Assembly: GCA_964486645.1 (NCBI GenBank)
Contig: CAZAOG010000019.1
Location: 1 to 29,139 of the forward strand
Length of the DNA: 29,139 nucleotides
DNA from: GCA-002790365 sp964486645
Lineage (GTDB): Bacteria; Bacteroidota; Ignavibacteria; Ignavibacteriales; Ignavibacteriaceae
Direction: 5' to 3'
Below are positions 15,947-23,138 of the stretch, piece after piece; position 1 is the stretch's first letter; the number at the start of each line of letters is the position of its first letter. Below the pieces are notes generated by a model that was given only the letters and a program-made list of their open reading frames with translations, had not been told where the DNA came from and searched no databases. Made by a program: the position numbers and the translations under genes.

Positions 15947-16730
15947 TTCGGCACCATTTTTCCAAGTTCGTTAAATCTTTTTTTAATTCGTTGGAAGACA
16001 TCAAGTATTCGCCGACCAAAATCCCTTTTACGTTTGTTTTTTTTAACTTTACCAAATCTTCTTCTTTACCAATACCGCTTTCCGAAATAATTAAAACATC
16101 CTCAGGAATTAGTTGTGAAACAGCAATTGTCGAGTTTAAATCAACCGAGAAATCGTCAAGGTTTCTATTATTTATTCCGATTAGTTTATTCAGCTTAAAA
16201 TCAATTTTGTTAATTTCATCTTTTGAATGCAGCTCCAATAAAACTTCTAAATTTATTTCGTGAGCGGCACAAGTAAGTTCTGTTATTTGATCAGCCGACA
16301 ACGCTTCGCAAATTAGAAGAATTACATCGCCGCCCGAGGCTTTCGTCTGATACACTTGAAGCGTATCAATTATAAAATCTTTACGAAGAAGCGGGCGCCG
16401 CTTATTTAATGCCGCACTTTTTAAGAGGTTTATATTTCCTCCGAAGAATAATTCATCGGTTAAAACAGATACGCCTGCGATGTTTGAATTGAAATATGTG
16501 TCAATAATATTTTGATAGTCAAACTCCTTGTTGATAATTCCTTTTGAAGGACTTTGTTTTTTTAACTCGGCAATTATCGAGATATTTTTTTCCTTTTTAA
16601 TGTTATCGATTAAACTGAAATGATTTTTATTAAATAATTCCGCTTCTTCAAATGAAGAAATCGAGTATTTGTTCTTTAACCTTAATACTTCTTTTTTCTT
16701 ATGTTCTATTATTTTTTCAAATATATTCAT
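15936..16730 (-). CDS. trpC: indole-3-glycerol phosphate synthase
   Basis: TrpC decarboxylates and closes CdRP to indole-3-glycerol phosphate. The 264-residue TIM barrel begins with the usual 'ILEKIIEHKKKEV'-like helix (here NIFEKIIEHKKKEVLRLK). It contains the active-site motif IAELKKQSPSKG (53-64). Later strands include 'PLLRKDFIIDTLQVYQ', 'LIGINNRNLDDFSVDL' and 'ISESGIGKEEDL'. It is a separate protein from TrpF, unlike the fused E. coli enzyme. It starts 4 nt after the trpD stop codon and overlaps trpF by 11 nt. Confidence 0.97.
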   Translation of the reverse strand: MNIFEKIIEHKKKEVLRLKNKYSISSFEEAELFNKNHFSLIDNIKKEKNISIIAELKKQSPSKGIINKEFDYQNIIDTYFNSNIAGVSVLTDELFFGGNINLLKSAALNKRRPLLRKDFIIDTLQVYQTKASGGDVILLICEALSADQITELTCAAHEINLEVLLELHSKDEINKIDFKLNKLIGINNRNLDDFSVDLNSTIAVSQLIPEDVLIISESGIGKEEDLVKLKKTNVKGILVGEYLMSSNELKKDLTNLEKWCRIES

Positions 16731-16734
16731 AGTG

Positions 16735-17757
16735 TTAAGAAAATTTGCTGCCGAAGTTGATTAAACGTTTCAATTTATTTTTTGCAGCGCCGCTTATAAC
16801 GGATTCCTCCGCTGCCCGCTTGCAAACGGATATATCATCGGAATATTTAGCGCAGTAAAGTGCCATCGCGGCATTAGCCGCAACGGTGGCGAAAGCTCCG
16901 TTTTTATCGGCACCGTTAAAAATATCTTCAATTATTTTAGCGTTTATTTCAGCCGTACCGCCTTTAATTTCATTTAACTCAACCGTATCGTAACCGAAAG
17001 TCACATTTGAGATTTGATAACTTTTAACTTTGCCGTTTCCGTTATATTCAAATATTTTAGTCCTTCCGCTCAGTAATATTTCATCGTATTTATTTTCCGT
17101 GCAAAGAAAGCATACCCGTTCAAAATTTAGATTTGCGGATGCTTCAGCCATCAGACTTGCCGCTTTATTGCTGAAAGTACCGACCATTTGTTTAGTAACT
17201 CCCGCCGGATTTGTAAGTGGTCCGAGCATATTAAATATCGTCCTTATTTTCAGTTCTTTTCTAACGTGGGCTGCGTGCTTCATTGCCGGATGATATTGTG
17301 GCGCAAATAAAAAAGTAATTCCTATTTCCTCCAGCGCTTCTTCGGATGCTTCAAGAGGAAGATTTATATTTACTCCAAGTTGAGTTAAAACATCCGCGCT
17401 TCCGCTTTTACTTGAAATTGATCTGTTGCCGTGCTTGGCTACTTTTATTCCCGCACCGGCAACTACAAAAGCAACGGCTGTAGAAATATTGAACGTTCCG
17501 GAATTATCTCCGCCCGTGCCGCAGACGTCAATAGCGTCGCCGTTAATAGATTTTAACTTCAAACTTTTTTCTCTCATTACTTTTGCAAAGCCCGCAATCT
17601 CTAATGAGGCGGCACCTTTTAATCTAATGGATGTAAGAATTCCGGCTAACAACGAATTGTTTACATTACCGTTCATTATTTCTTCCATCAAAAAAACGGA
17701 TTCCTCTAAGCTTAAATCTTCTTTTAGGAGCAATTTTTCAAATATTTCTTTGATCAT
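16735..17757 (-). CDS. trpD: anthranilate phosphoribosyltransferase
   Basis: TrpD transfers phosphoribose from PRPP to anthranilate. The 340-residue protein has the small helical N-terminal domain and the PRPP-binding signature VCGTGGD (78-84). The second signature, KHGNRSISSKSGSADVL (108-124), and the anthranilate-site region 'RTIFNMLGPLTNPAG' follow. It is not fused to TrpG. Its start overlaps the trpG stop codon by 4 nt (ATGA-type junction), and trpC starts 4 nt after its stop. Confidence 0.97.
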   Translation of the reverse strand: MIKEIFEKLLLKEDLSLEESVFLMEEIMNGNVNNSLLAGILTSIRLKGAASLEIAGFAKVMREKSLKLKSINGDAIDVCGTGGDNSGTFNISTAVAFVVAGAGIKVAKHGNRSISSKSGSADVLTQLGVNINLPLEASEEALEEIGITFLFAPQYHPAMKHAAHVRKELKIRTIFNMLGPLTNPAGVTKQMVGTFSNKAASLMAEASANLNFERVCFLCTENKYDEILLSGRTKIFEYNGNGKVKSYQISNVTFGYDTVELNEIKGGTAEINAKIIEDIFNGADKNGAFATVAANAAMALYCAKYSDDISVCKRAAEESVISGAAKNKLKRLINFGSKFS

Positions 17758-18323
17758 TGTTCCAACCAGTTTTTTATTATTTTTTCTCCCTCTGCCGTTA
17801 AAATTGATTCGGGATGAAACTGAATGCCTTCGACCGGTAAATGTTTGTGACGCAATCCCATTATCGTTCCGTCTTCCGTTTCTGCGGAAATATCAAAGAC
17901 CTCCGGCAATGATTCTCTGTCTACAACTAATGAATGGTAACGAGTCGCTTCAAAATTCTGCGGCACGTCTTTAAATATTGTTTTATTATCGTGACAAATT
18001 TTTGATGTCTTTCCGTGCATAATGTTTTTAGCCTTAATCACTTTCCCGCCGAAAGAAAAACCTATTGCCTGATGTCCGAGGCAGACTCCGAGTATTGGAA
18101 TTCTGCCGGAAAATCTTTTAATGGTAGAAAGAGTAACCTTTGAATCTTCCGGTCTTCCGGGTCCGGGCGAAATAAGTATTTTATCGGGCGACAAAATATT
18201 TATCCGGTCGGTTGTTATTTCATCGTTTCTTTTTACGATAACTTCGCAATTATATAATCCGACCAATTGAACAAGGTTGTACGTAAAAGAATCGTAATTA
18301 TCAATTACTAATATTTTCATCAA
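17754..18323 (-). CDS. trpG: anthranilate synthase component II (glutamine amidotransferase)
   Basis: TrpG releases ammonia from glutamine for TrpE. The 189-residue class I amidotransferase has nucleophile Cys81 in GVCLGHQAIG and the catalytic pair His170/Glu172 in QFHPES. The opening 'ILVIDNYDSFTYNLVQ' and the oxyanion loop region SPGPGRPED are family hallmarks. TrpG and PabA are hard to tell apart by sequence; placement directly behind trpE argues for TrpG, though it may also serve folate synthesis. The start codon lies inside the last 23 nt of trpE. Two consecutive ATGs (18323 and 18320) are both possible. Confidence 0.95.
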   Translation of the reverse strand: MMKILVIDNYDSFTYNLVQLVGLYNCEVIVKRNDEITTDRINILSPDKILISPGPGRPEDSKVTLSTIKRFSGRIPILGVCLGHQAIGFSFGGKVIKAKNIMHGKTSKICHDNKTIFKDVPQNFEATRYHSLVVDRESLPEVFDISAETEDGTIMGLRHKHLPVEGIQFHPESILTAEGEKIIKNWLEQ

Positions 18324-19776
18324 TTACCTCTGCATATTGTAATGCTTTTTTTAAAACCGCCGATTTATTGTAAATTTCTTTTAGCTCGAGTTCAGGAATA
18401 CTGTCGTACACAATCCCCGCCCCGGCTTGCCAATAGATTTTATCTTTAACCGTGTAAAGAGTTCTGATTGATATGCACATATCCAGGCTGCCTGAAAAAT
18501 CCAGGTAACCGATTGCACCGGCATAAACTCCTCTGGATTCTTTTTCGTATTCGTTTATCAATTCAATAGCTTTTAATTTCGGAGCACCCGTAACCGTACC
18601 TGCAGGGAAACAAGATTTTAGCGCATCGATCGATGTATTGTTTTTTAAAAGCCGTCCTTCAATTTTTGAAACAAGATGCATAACGTGTGAATATCTTTGT
18701 ATTTTTTTATCCTGCAAGACTTTTACGGAATTAAATTGACACACTCTGCCCAAGTCGTTTCTTCCCAAATCCACAAGCATGGTGTGTTCCGCAAGTTCTT
18801 TGGGGTCATTTTTTAATTCATTTTCCAATTCAAAATCTCTTTCTTCCGTATCTCCTCTTTTTCGTGTACCTGCTATCGGCAGTACCTGCGCTTTGCAGTC
18901 TTTTACTTTAACCAAATCTTCGGGTGAGGTTCCCGTAATTGTAAAATCGTTTTCGAATTCCAGATAATACATATACGGCGAGGGATTTATTGTGCGCAAG
19001 GATCTGTAAACGTTAAACGGGTCTCCTTTAAATGAAGCGGAAAATTTTTCGGATAAAACAAGCTGATAAATATCGCCGTTCTCAATTCTTTGTTTGCAAT
19101 CATCCACTTTTGAGTAAAAGTCAGAACTTTCTATTTCTTCTTTGATAAAATTAACTATAGAAAAATCAGACTTATAATTTATTTGCTCGGTTAGTGCATC
19201 TTTAATATTTTTAATTTCATTCTTGGCTTTACTGTATTCCAAATGAGGATCGGAGTATTTACTTAAGTGTACATTTGAAATTATAATCAATTGATGCTTG
19301 AGATGATCGAATGCAACCACTGTATGATAAAGCCCGAATACGGAATCGAATTCTATTTCCTTACAGGACGAAAGTCGTATCGAACTTTCAATTAGCGTAA
19401 TGTTTTCATAACCCAAATATCCTACATATCCGCCTATAAAATCCGGTAATTCTTTTAGGTTAGGTTGTGTGTATCTTTCCGTTGTTTCATTCAGTACATC
19501 AAAAATATTTCCTTTAACGGTTTTAGTGTTATCGTTTGAGTTGAAAGTAACAACATTTCCTCTGTTTGAAATTGTTGAAACAGGATCGACTCCGATGTAT
19601 GAATACCGCGCAATGCTGTCTTCTCCTTCTACGGATTCAAGTAGGAAACTTTGCCGTCCGTTCTTTCTTAGTTTTAAATATGCCAAAACGGGCGTAAGCA
19701 AGTCTGCCGTTATAATTTCGTAAACGGGGATCAGATTGCAGGAACCGGTTAATATTTCAAATTGTTCATAATTCAT
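18301..19776 (-). CDS. trpE: anthranilate synthase component I
   Basis: TrpE converts chorismate and ammonia (from TrpG) to anthranilate, the first committed step to tryptophan. The 491-residue protein has the N-terminal regulatory half with LLES (45-48) and, in the catalytic half, NPSPYMYY (264-271); both belong to the Trp-binding pocket, so feedback inhibition is probably retained. The chorismate-binding signature PAGTVTGAPK (391-400) and 'HTMLVDLGRNDLGRV' are intact. It is the first structural gene of the trp operon, starting 17 nt after the attenuator's T-run. AGAG lies about 8 nt before the ATG. Confidence 0.97.
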   Translation of the reverse strand: MNYEQFEILTGSCNLIPVYEIITADLLTPVLAYLKLRKNGRQSFLLESVEGEDSIARYSYIGVDPVSTISNRGNVVTFNSNDNTKTVKGNIFDVLNETTERYTQPNLKELPDFIGGYVGYLGYENITLIESSIRLSSCKEIEFDSVFGLYHTVVAFDHLKHQLIIISNVHLSKYSDPHLEYSKAKNEIKNIKDALTEQINYKSDFSIVNFIKEEIESSDFYSKVDDCKQRIENGDIYQLVLSEKFSASFKGDPFNVYRSLRTINPSPYMYYLEFENDFTITGTSPEDLVKVKDCKAQVLPIAGTRKRGDTEERDFELENELKNDPKELAEHTMLVDLGRNDLGRVCQFNSVKVLQDKKIQRYSHVMHLVSKIEGRLLKNNTSIDALKSCFPAGTVTGAPKLKAIELINEYEKESRGVYAGAIGYLDFSGSLDMCISIRTLYTVKDKIYWQAGAGIVYDSIPELELKEIYNKSAVLKKALQYAEVIDENISN

Positions 19777-19793
19777 TTTTTTTCTCTATAAAT

Positions 19794-19824
19794 AAAAAAA
19801 CCCCTTACAGTAGACTGCAAGGGG
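19794..19824 (-). terminator. trp operon attenuator (intrinsic terminator in the leader)
   Basis: On the minus strand the arms CCCCUUGCAG (19824-19815) and CUGUAAGGGG (19810-19801) form ten pairs, including one G-U, around a 4-nt loop. Seven U residues follow (19800-19794). It sits between the leader peptide stop codon and trpE, exactly where an attenuator belongs. As an ordinary terminator it would be pointless, because it would cut off the whole trp operon from its only visible promoter. Confidence 0.92.
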
Positions 19825-19849
19825 CTAATATAAAAAGCTGTTTTTACAG
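19815..19849 (-). promoter_or_regulatory. candidate antiterminator of the trp leader
   Basis: The minus-strand segment CUGUAA (19849-19844), which begins 1 nt after the leader stop codon, can pair over six positions with UUGCAG (19820-19815). That is the inner part of the terminator's first arm, so the two structures are mutually exclusive. A ribosome resting on the leader stop codon would cover CUGUAA and allow the terminator. One stalled on the Trp codons (19889-19881) would leave it free. A small competing hairpin CUGU-AAAA-ACAG (19849-19838) also exists. The pairing is short, so this part is inferred rather than obvious. Confidence 0.5.
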
Positions 19850-19850
19850 G

Positions 19851-19946
19851 TTACTGAATCATATTATTATAAATTCCATACCACCACCAAGATTTTTGGC
19901 TGATAGGATAAAAATAATTGTAATATGTTCCAGTAATTGTTTTCAT
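19851..19946 (-). CDS. trpL: trp operon leader peptide
   Basis: A 31-residue reading frame, too small to be an enzyme, placed between the trp promoter and the attenuator hairpin. Residues 20-22 are three consecutive Trp (codons TGG at 19889-19881), followed by YGIYNNMIQ and a TAA stop 26 nt before the hairpin. Trp is among the rarest residues elsewhere in the window, so a WWW run here is strong evidence for ribosome-sensed attenuation. Ten of 31 residues are aromatic: Tyr 8, 9, 11, 13, 23 and 26, Phe12, and Trp20-22. The start chosen is the ATG at 19946, just downstream of the predicted transcription start. Longer in-frame readings extend back through the promoter and are not likely. No Shine-Dalgarno is seen; the message would be nearly leaderless. 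Confidence 0.85.
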   Translation of the reverse strand: MKTITGTYYNYFYPISQKSWWWYGIYNNMIQ

Positions 19947-19957
19947 AATGTTGAGTG

Positions 19958-19988
19958 TAAATGTAAGGGCAATATTAATTATAGTCAA
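19958..19988 (-). promoter_or_regulatory. trp operon promoter
   Basis: On the minus strand TTGACT (19988-19983) is followed after 17 nt by TACATT (19965-19960), continuing as TACATTTA. This fits both a sigma-70-like pattern and, apart from the last base, the TAnnTTTG -7 element known from Bacteroidota. Transcription would start near 19953, about 7 nt before the leader ATG. No palindromic TrpR-like operator overlaps it. Confidence 0.65.
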
Positions 19989-20054
19989 TACAAAAAAAAT
20001 AATAATTTGCAACCGAGCAATTTCTTGGAAAATTATAGGGAACATATTGATATC

Positions 20055-20086
20055 TTGAATGTATATAATGATTATAACTATATTTG
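20055..20086 (+). promoter_or_regulatory. candidate Bacteroidota-type promoter, divergent from trp
   Basis: TTG (20055-20057) and a perfect TAnnTTTG element, TATATTTG (20079-20086), are separated by 21 nt. They lie 14 nt before the ATG at 20101. The arrangement mirrors the trp promoter facing the other way about 90 nt distant. The sequence is AT-rich, so a chance match cannot be excluded. Confidence 0.5.
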
Positions 20087-20100
20087 ATACCAAGAAACTG

Positions 20101-20619
20101 ATGTTAAATATGAATATCAAAATTAAAAATTTTATAATCCTGTTTGTCTTTCTTATCTCGCTGCCTGCATTTTCTCAATTTAAAGACGGCAATATTTTCA
20201 AAGGCTCAATTAAAGACGGAATAGTAAACAAACAATCCGGCGGATTGTTCGGCATTTTTAATTCGCAAAATTTCAGAATGGATCATCTTTACAATTTATC
20301 ATTTTCTACTTCCGGCAGCAACCGGTTAGCCGTGGGTTCTTATACAAACAGAATATTCTATAAATTTAACGACAAATTAAACTTTCAACTTTGGACAAGT
20401 ATTGTAACTACACCTTACAGCACTTTAAGCAGTAATTCCAATAACAAATTTGACGGCATATATATTGACAGAGCATCGCTTAATTATAAACCGGCTAAAA
20501 ATTTTATGATACAATTACAATTCAGTAATAATCCTTACAGATATTATAATTCATATTACAATTATAATAGATTTGGCGGTTTTAATTACGGATATGATTT
20601 TAACCCATTTTTATATTAA
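20101..20619 (+). CDS. small exported protein of unknown function with Tyr/Asn-rich C-terminus
   Basis: I do not recognise this 172-residue protein. It begins MLNMNIKIKNF and has a clear signal peptide with a hydrophobic core (FIILFVFLISLPAFS) cleaved before QFKDG. The mature part alternates polar and aromatic residues ('RIFYKFNDKLNFQLWTSIV', 'YIDRASLNYKPAKNFMIQLQF'), suggesting beta-strands, perhaps of an outer-membrane or surface beta structure. The last 30 residues are extremely rich in Tyr, Asn, Phe and Gly and end in FLY, with a terminal aromatic as in many outer-membrane proteins. ATGs at 20101 and 20110 are both possible. The reading from 20059 would begin upstream of the promoter element and is rejected. 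The next gene starts 13 nt downstream. Confidence 0.7.
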   Translation: MLNMNIKIKNFIILFVFLISLPAFSQFKDGNIFKGSIKDGIVNKQSGGLFGIFNSQNFRMDHLYNLSFSTSGSNRLAVGSYTNRIFYKFNDKLNFQLWTSIVTTPYSTLSSNSNNKFDGIYIDRASLNYKPAKNFMIQLQFSNNPYRYYNSYYNYNRFGGFNYGYDFNPFLY

Positions 20620-20632
20620 AAATTCATAATAA

Positions 20633-21121
20633 GTGAATAAAAAACTCCAATCAAAAATTCCCCTTTTATTAAAAATAAAAAAGAGCGCCCGTTATAATAT
20701 CATTTTAAATGGCGTGATAGGTCTTTTGATAATTATTATAATACTTATAACTTTTTCCCTTATTTTAAAGCTTCAAAATTTAAACGGTTCTGAAAAATTT
20801 AACAATTCGATAAGTAAGGTTTCAAAGCCGATTCAGGTAGAGGTGTTGAACGGATGCGGTTTACCCGGTGCGGCAGACAAAGTTACCAATTACTTGAGAA
20901 GTAAAAATTATGATGTTGTTCAAATCGGGAATTATAAATCATTTGATATAGATGAAACCATGGTAATTGACAGAAGGGGAAATTTTAAAATTGCAGAAGA
21001 TATTGCCGACTCGCTCGGTTTAAAAAAGGGCAGTGTTATCCAGCAGATTAATAAAAAATATTTATTGGATGCATCTATAATTGTCGGTAAAGATTACAAA
21101 CATTTAAAGTATAAAAATTGA
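20633..21121 (+). CDS. membrane-anchored LytR C-terminal-domain protein
   Basis: A 162-residue protein starting at GTG (20633). It has a basic N-terminus, one membrane helix at about residues 25-48 ('GVIGLLIIIIILITFSLIL'), and an extracytoplasmic domain from about 66 (IQVEVLNGCGLPGAADKV) to 158. That domain matches the LytR_C pattern: 'VEVLNGCG' followed by a 'LRSKNYDVVQIGNY' alpha/beta unit and a final 'DASIIVGKDY' strand. In LytR-CpsA-Psr proteins this domain follows the phosphotransferase domain; here it stands alone, with no LCP catalytic domain. Its ligand is not known. It is followed after 7 nt by rsfS. Confidence 0.8.
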   Translation: MNKKLQSKIPLLLKIKKSARYNIILNGVIGLLIIIIILITFSLILKLQNLNGSEKFNNSISKVSKPIQVEVLNGCGLPGAADKVTNYLRSKNYDVVQIGNYKSFDIDETMVIDRRGNFKIAEDIADSLGLKKGSVIQQINKKYLLDASIIVGKDYKHLKYKN

Positions 21122-21128
21122 GGTAAAA

Positions 21129-21497
21129 TTGGATTCAAAAATCTTAACGGAAAAAATAATAAACTTAATATTTACAAAAAAAGGTTATGATGTTGTGCAT
21201 CTTAACCTTTCGGAACATACAACGTTTGCAGATTATTTTATAATTTGCAGCGCCGATTCTTCTACGCAAGTAAAGGCGATTTCCGATGAAATAGATAAAA
21301 AGCTGAGAGATGAAGGGATAAGGTGCTGGCATAAAGAGGGGTATTTAACTCTTTCGTGGGTTTTGCTGGATTACGTTGATGTTGTTGTCCACGTATTTCA
21401 AAAAAGCGCTAGAGAGTATTATAATCTTGAAAGACTTTGGGGCGACGTTCCGATAACAAAGGTTGAAGACCCCGAATTAAAAAAAACTAACGGCTGA
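21129..21497 (+). CDS. rsfS: ribosomal silencing factor RsfS
   Basis: RsfS (Iojap/YbeB family) binds ribosomal protein uL14 on the large subunit and blocks subunit joining when nutrients are short. The 122-residue length is typical. Conserved features include 'HTTFADYFIICSADSSTQVKA' (about 29-49), the 'WHKEGYLTLSWVLLDYVDVVVHVF' core (about 73-96) and 'YYNLERLWGD'. The start is TTG at 21129, preceded by GAGG with suitable spacing. It sits between the LytR_C protein (7 nt upstream) and argS (11 nt downstream). Pairing of LytR-type proteins with rsfS is a recurrent neighbourhood in bacteria. Confidence 0.96.
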   Translation: MDSKILTEKIINLIFTKKGYDVVHLNLSEHTTFADYFIICSADSSTQVKAISDEIDKKLRDEGIRCWHKEGYLTLSWVLLDYVDVVVHVFQKSAREYYNLERLWGDVPITKVEDPELKKTNG

Positions 21498-21508
21498 AAG
21501 GTTAAAGA

Positions 21509-23137
21509 TTGAAAAGATATATAAAATCAATATTTGATGAAGCTTCAAATAAATTAGATTATTTAAAAAATCAAAATTATAATTTAGAAACACCTAAAAA
21601 TCCGGACCACGGGGATATCTCCTGCAACGCGGCAATGGTATTGAGCAAGCAGCTAAAAAAGAGTCCCCGCGAAATTGCCTCGGAAATCATTTCCTCTCTC
21701 GATTACGATAAAAATATTGTGCTCGACGTAAAAATAGCCGGTCCGGGATTTATCAATTTCTATTTTACAAATCAATTTACAGCAAAGGTAATTGAGGAAA
21801 TATTAGAGAAAGGCGACGATTACGGCAAATCAAATTTGAACTCAGGTAAAAAAGCCAACGTTGAATTTGTTTCCGCAAATCCTACAGGTCCGTTGACCGT
21901 TGGACACGGGAGAAATGCCGTTGTAGGAGATACGATAGCAAATTTATTGGAATGGGTCGGCTATTCGGTTGACAGAGAATACTACTTTAATAATGCAGGC
22001 AGACAAATGCGTGTGCTCGGCGATTCCGTTAAACTTAGATATTTGGAATTGCTCGGTAAACGGATTGAATTTCCCGAAGATTATTATCAAGGCGGATACA
22101 TTAAAGATATTGCCGAAAAAATAAAAGATGAATACGGAAATAAACTTGAAGACGAAAGCCCCGAAGGTATTTTTAAAGACAGAGCCGAAAAAGAAATATT
22201 TGAAGGAATAAAAGCTACGCTTGAAAATTTGAAAATACGGCACAATATTTTTTACAACGAAAAAAAACTTTACGACGAAGGAAAGATTGAAGACTTATTG
22301 AACAGCTTAAAAGAGAAAAACCTTTCTTATGAAAAAGACGGCGCGGTTTGGTTTAAACTTACGGAATTGGGCTGCGAACAGGACAAAGTGATTGTTAAAG
22401 CAACCGGCGAACCTACATACCGCCTTCCGGATATTGCGTATCATTTGACGAAGTTTGAAAGGGGCTACGACTTAATGGTGGACCTTTTCGGTTCCGACCA
22501 CAACGCTACTTATCCGGATGTGCTTGCCGGATTAAAAGCCGAAGGCAAAGACCCGGCAAAAGTAAAAGTTGTAATACATCAATTTGTTACAATTTTGGAA
22601 AACGGTGAAATAGTAAAAATGTCTACCCGCAAAGCAAATTTTATAACGTTGGACGAACTTACAAATGAAGTCGGCAGCGACGTTGTAAGATATTTTTTCA
22701 ATATGCGGAACGTTTCTTCTCATATGAATTTTGATCTTACTCTTGCCAAAACTCAATCCGATGAAAACCCTGTGTTTTATCTGCAATATGCCCACGCAAG
22801 AATTTGTTCAATTCTCAGAATGATTAAAAACGAAAATCTGGAAACTTCCACAAAGCATTTGGAACTTCTTAAAAAAGATGAAGAGCAGCAGCTGATAAAA
22901 AAATTAAGACAATTCGGCGAAGAAATTGAAATGAGCGCAGAGCTTTTTGAAACACATCGAATCTGTAATTATTTGGAAGAACTTGCTGCATTATTCCATA
23001 AGTTTTATACATTCTGCAGAATCATAGGATCTGAAAAAGAATTAGCCGAGGCAAGAATTGCACTGGCGGTTGCTGCTAAAACAGTAATTAAAAACGGACT
23101 TCAAATATTGGGAGTAACTGCTCCGGAAAAAATGTAA
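21509..23137 (+). CDS. argS: arginyl-tRNA synthetase
   Basis: ArgS charges tRNA-Arg; a substrate tRNA-Arg(CCG) is encoded at the start of the window. The 542-residue class I synthetase has the N-terminal additional domain (about 1-90), the HIGH-type motif within NPTGPLTVGHGRN (124-136), the 'FGSDHNATYPDVLAGLKA' region, and the KMSKS equivalent KMSTR (370-374). The C-terminal DALR anticodon-binding domain follows, with 'YLQYAHARICSILR'. The start is TTG at 21509 in a short gap containing AAAGG. The stop codon is 1 nt from the stop of the convergent comF-like gene, so no terminator separates them. Confidence 0.97.
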   Translation: MKRYIKSIFDEASNKLDYLKNQNYNLETPKNPDHGDISCNAAMVLSKQLKKSPREIASEIISSLDYDKNIVLDVKIAGPGFINFYFTNQFTAKVIEEILEKGDDYGKSNLNSGKKANVEFVSANPTGPLTVGHGRNAVVGDTIANLLEWVGYSVDREYYFNNAGRQMRVLGDSVKLRYLELLGKRIEFPEDYYQGGYIKDIAEKIKDEYGNKLEDESPEGIFKDRAEKEIFEGIKATLENLKIRHNIFYNEKKLYDEGKIEDLLNSLKEKNLSYEKDGAVWFKLTELGCEQDKVIVKATGEPTYRLPDIAYHLTKFERGYDLMVDLFGSDHNATYPDVLAGLKAEGKDPAKVKVVIHQFVTILENGEIVKMSTRKANFITLDELTNEVGSDVVRYFFNMRNVSSHMNFDLTLAKTQSDENPVFYLQYAHARICSILRMIKNENLETSTKHLELLKKDEEQQLIKKLRQFGEEIEMSAELFETHRICNYLEELAALFHKFYTFCRIIGSEKELAEARIALAVAAKTVIKNGLQILGVTAPEKM

Positions 23138-23138
23138 T

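Noticed and set aside
20059..20100. Upstream extension of the exported protein from ATG 20059
   Set aside because: It would start before the predicted promoter element at 20079-20086 and would put a non-signal-like segment ahead of an excellent signal peptide.
19851..20120. 89-codon minus-strand frame covering the whole trp leader
   Set aside because: Its upstream part runs through the trp promoter and beyond it. Only the last 31 codons, after the predicted transcription start, make sense as the leader peptide.
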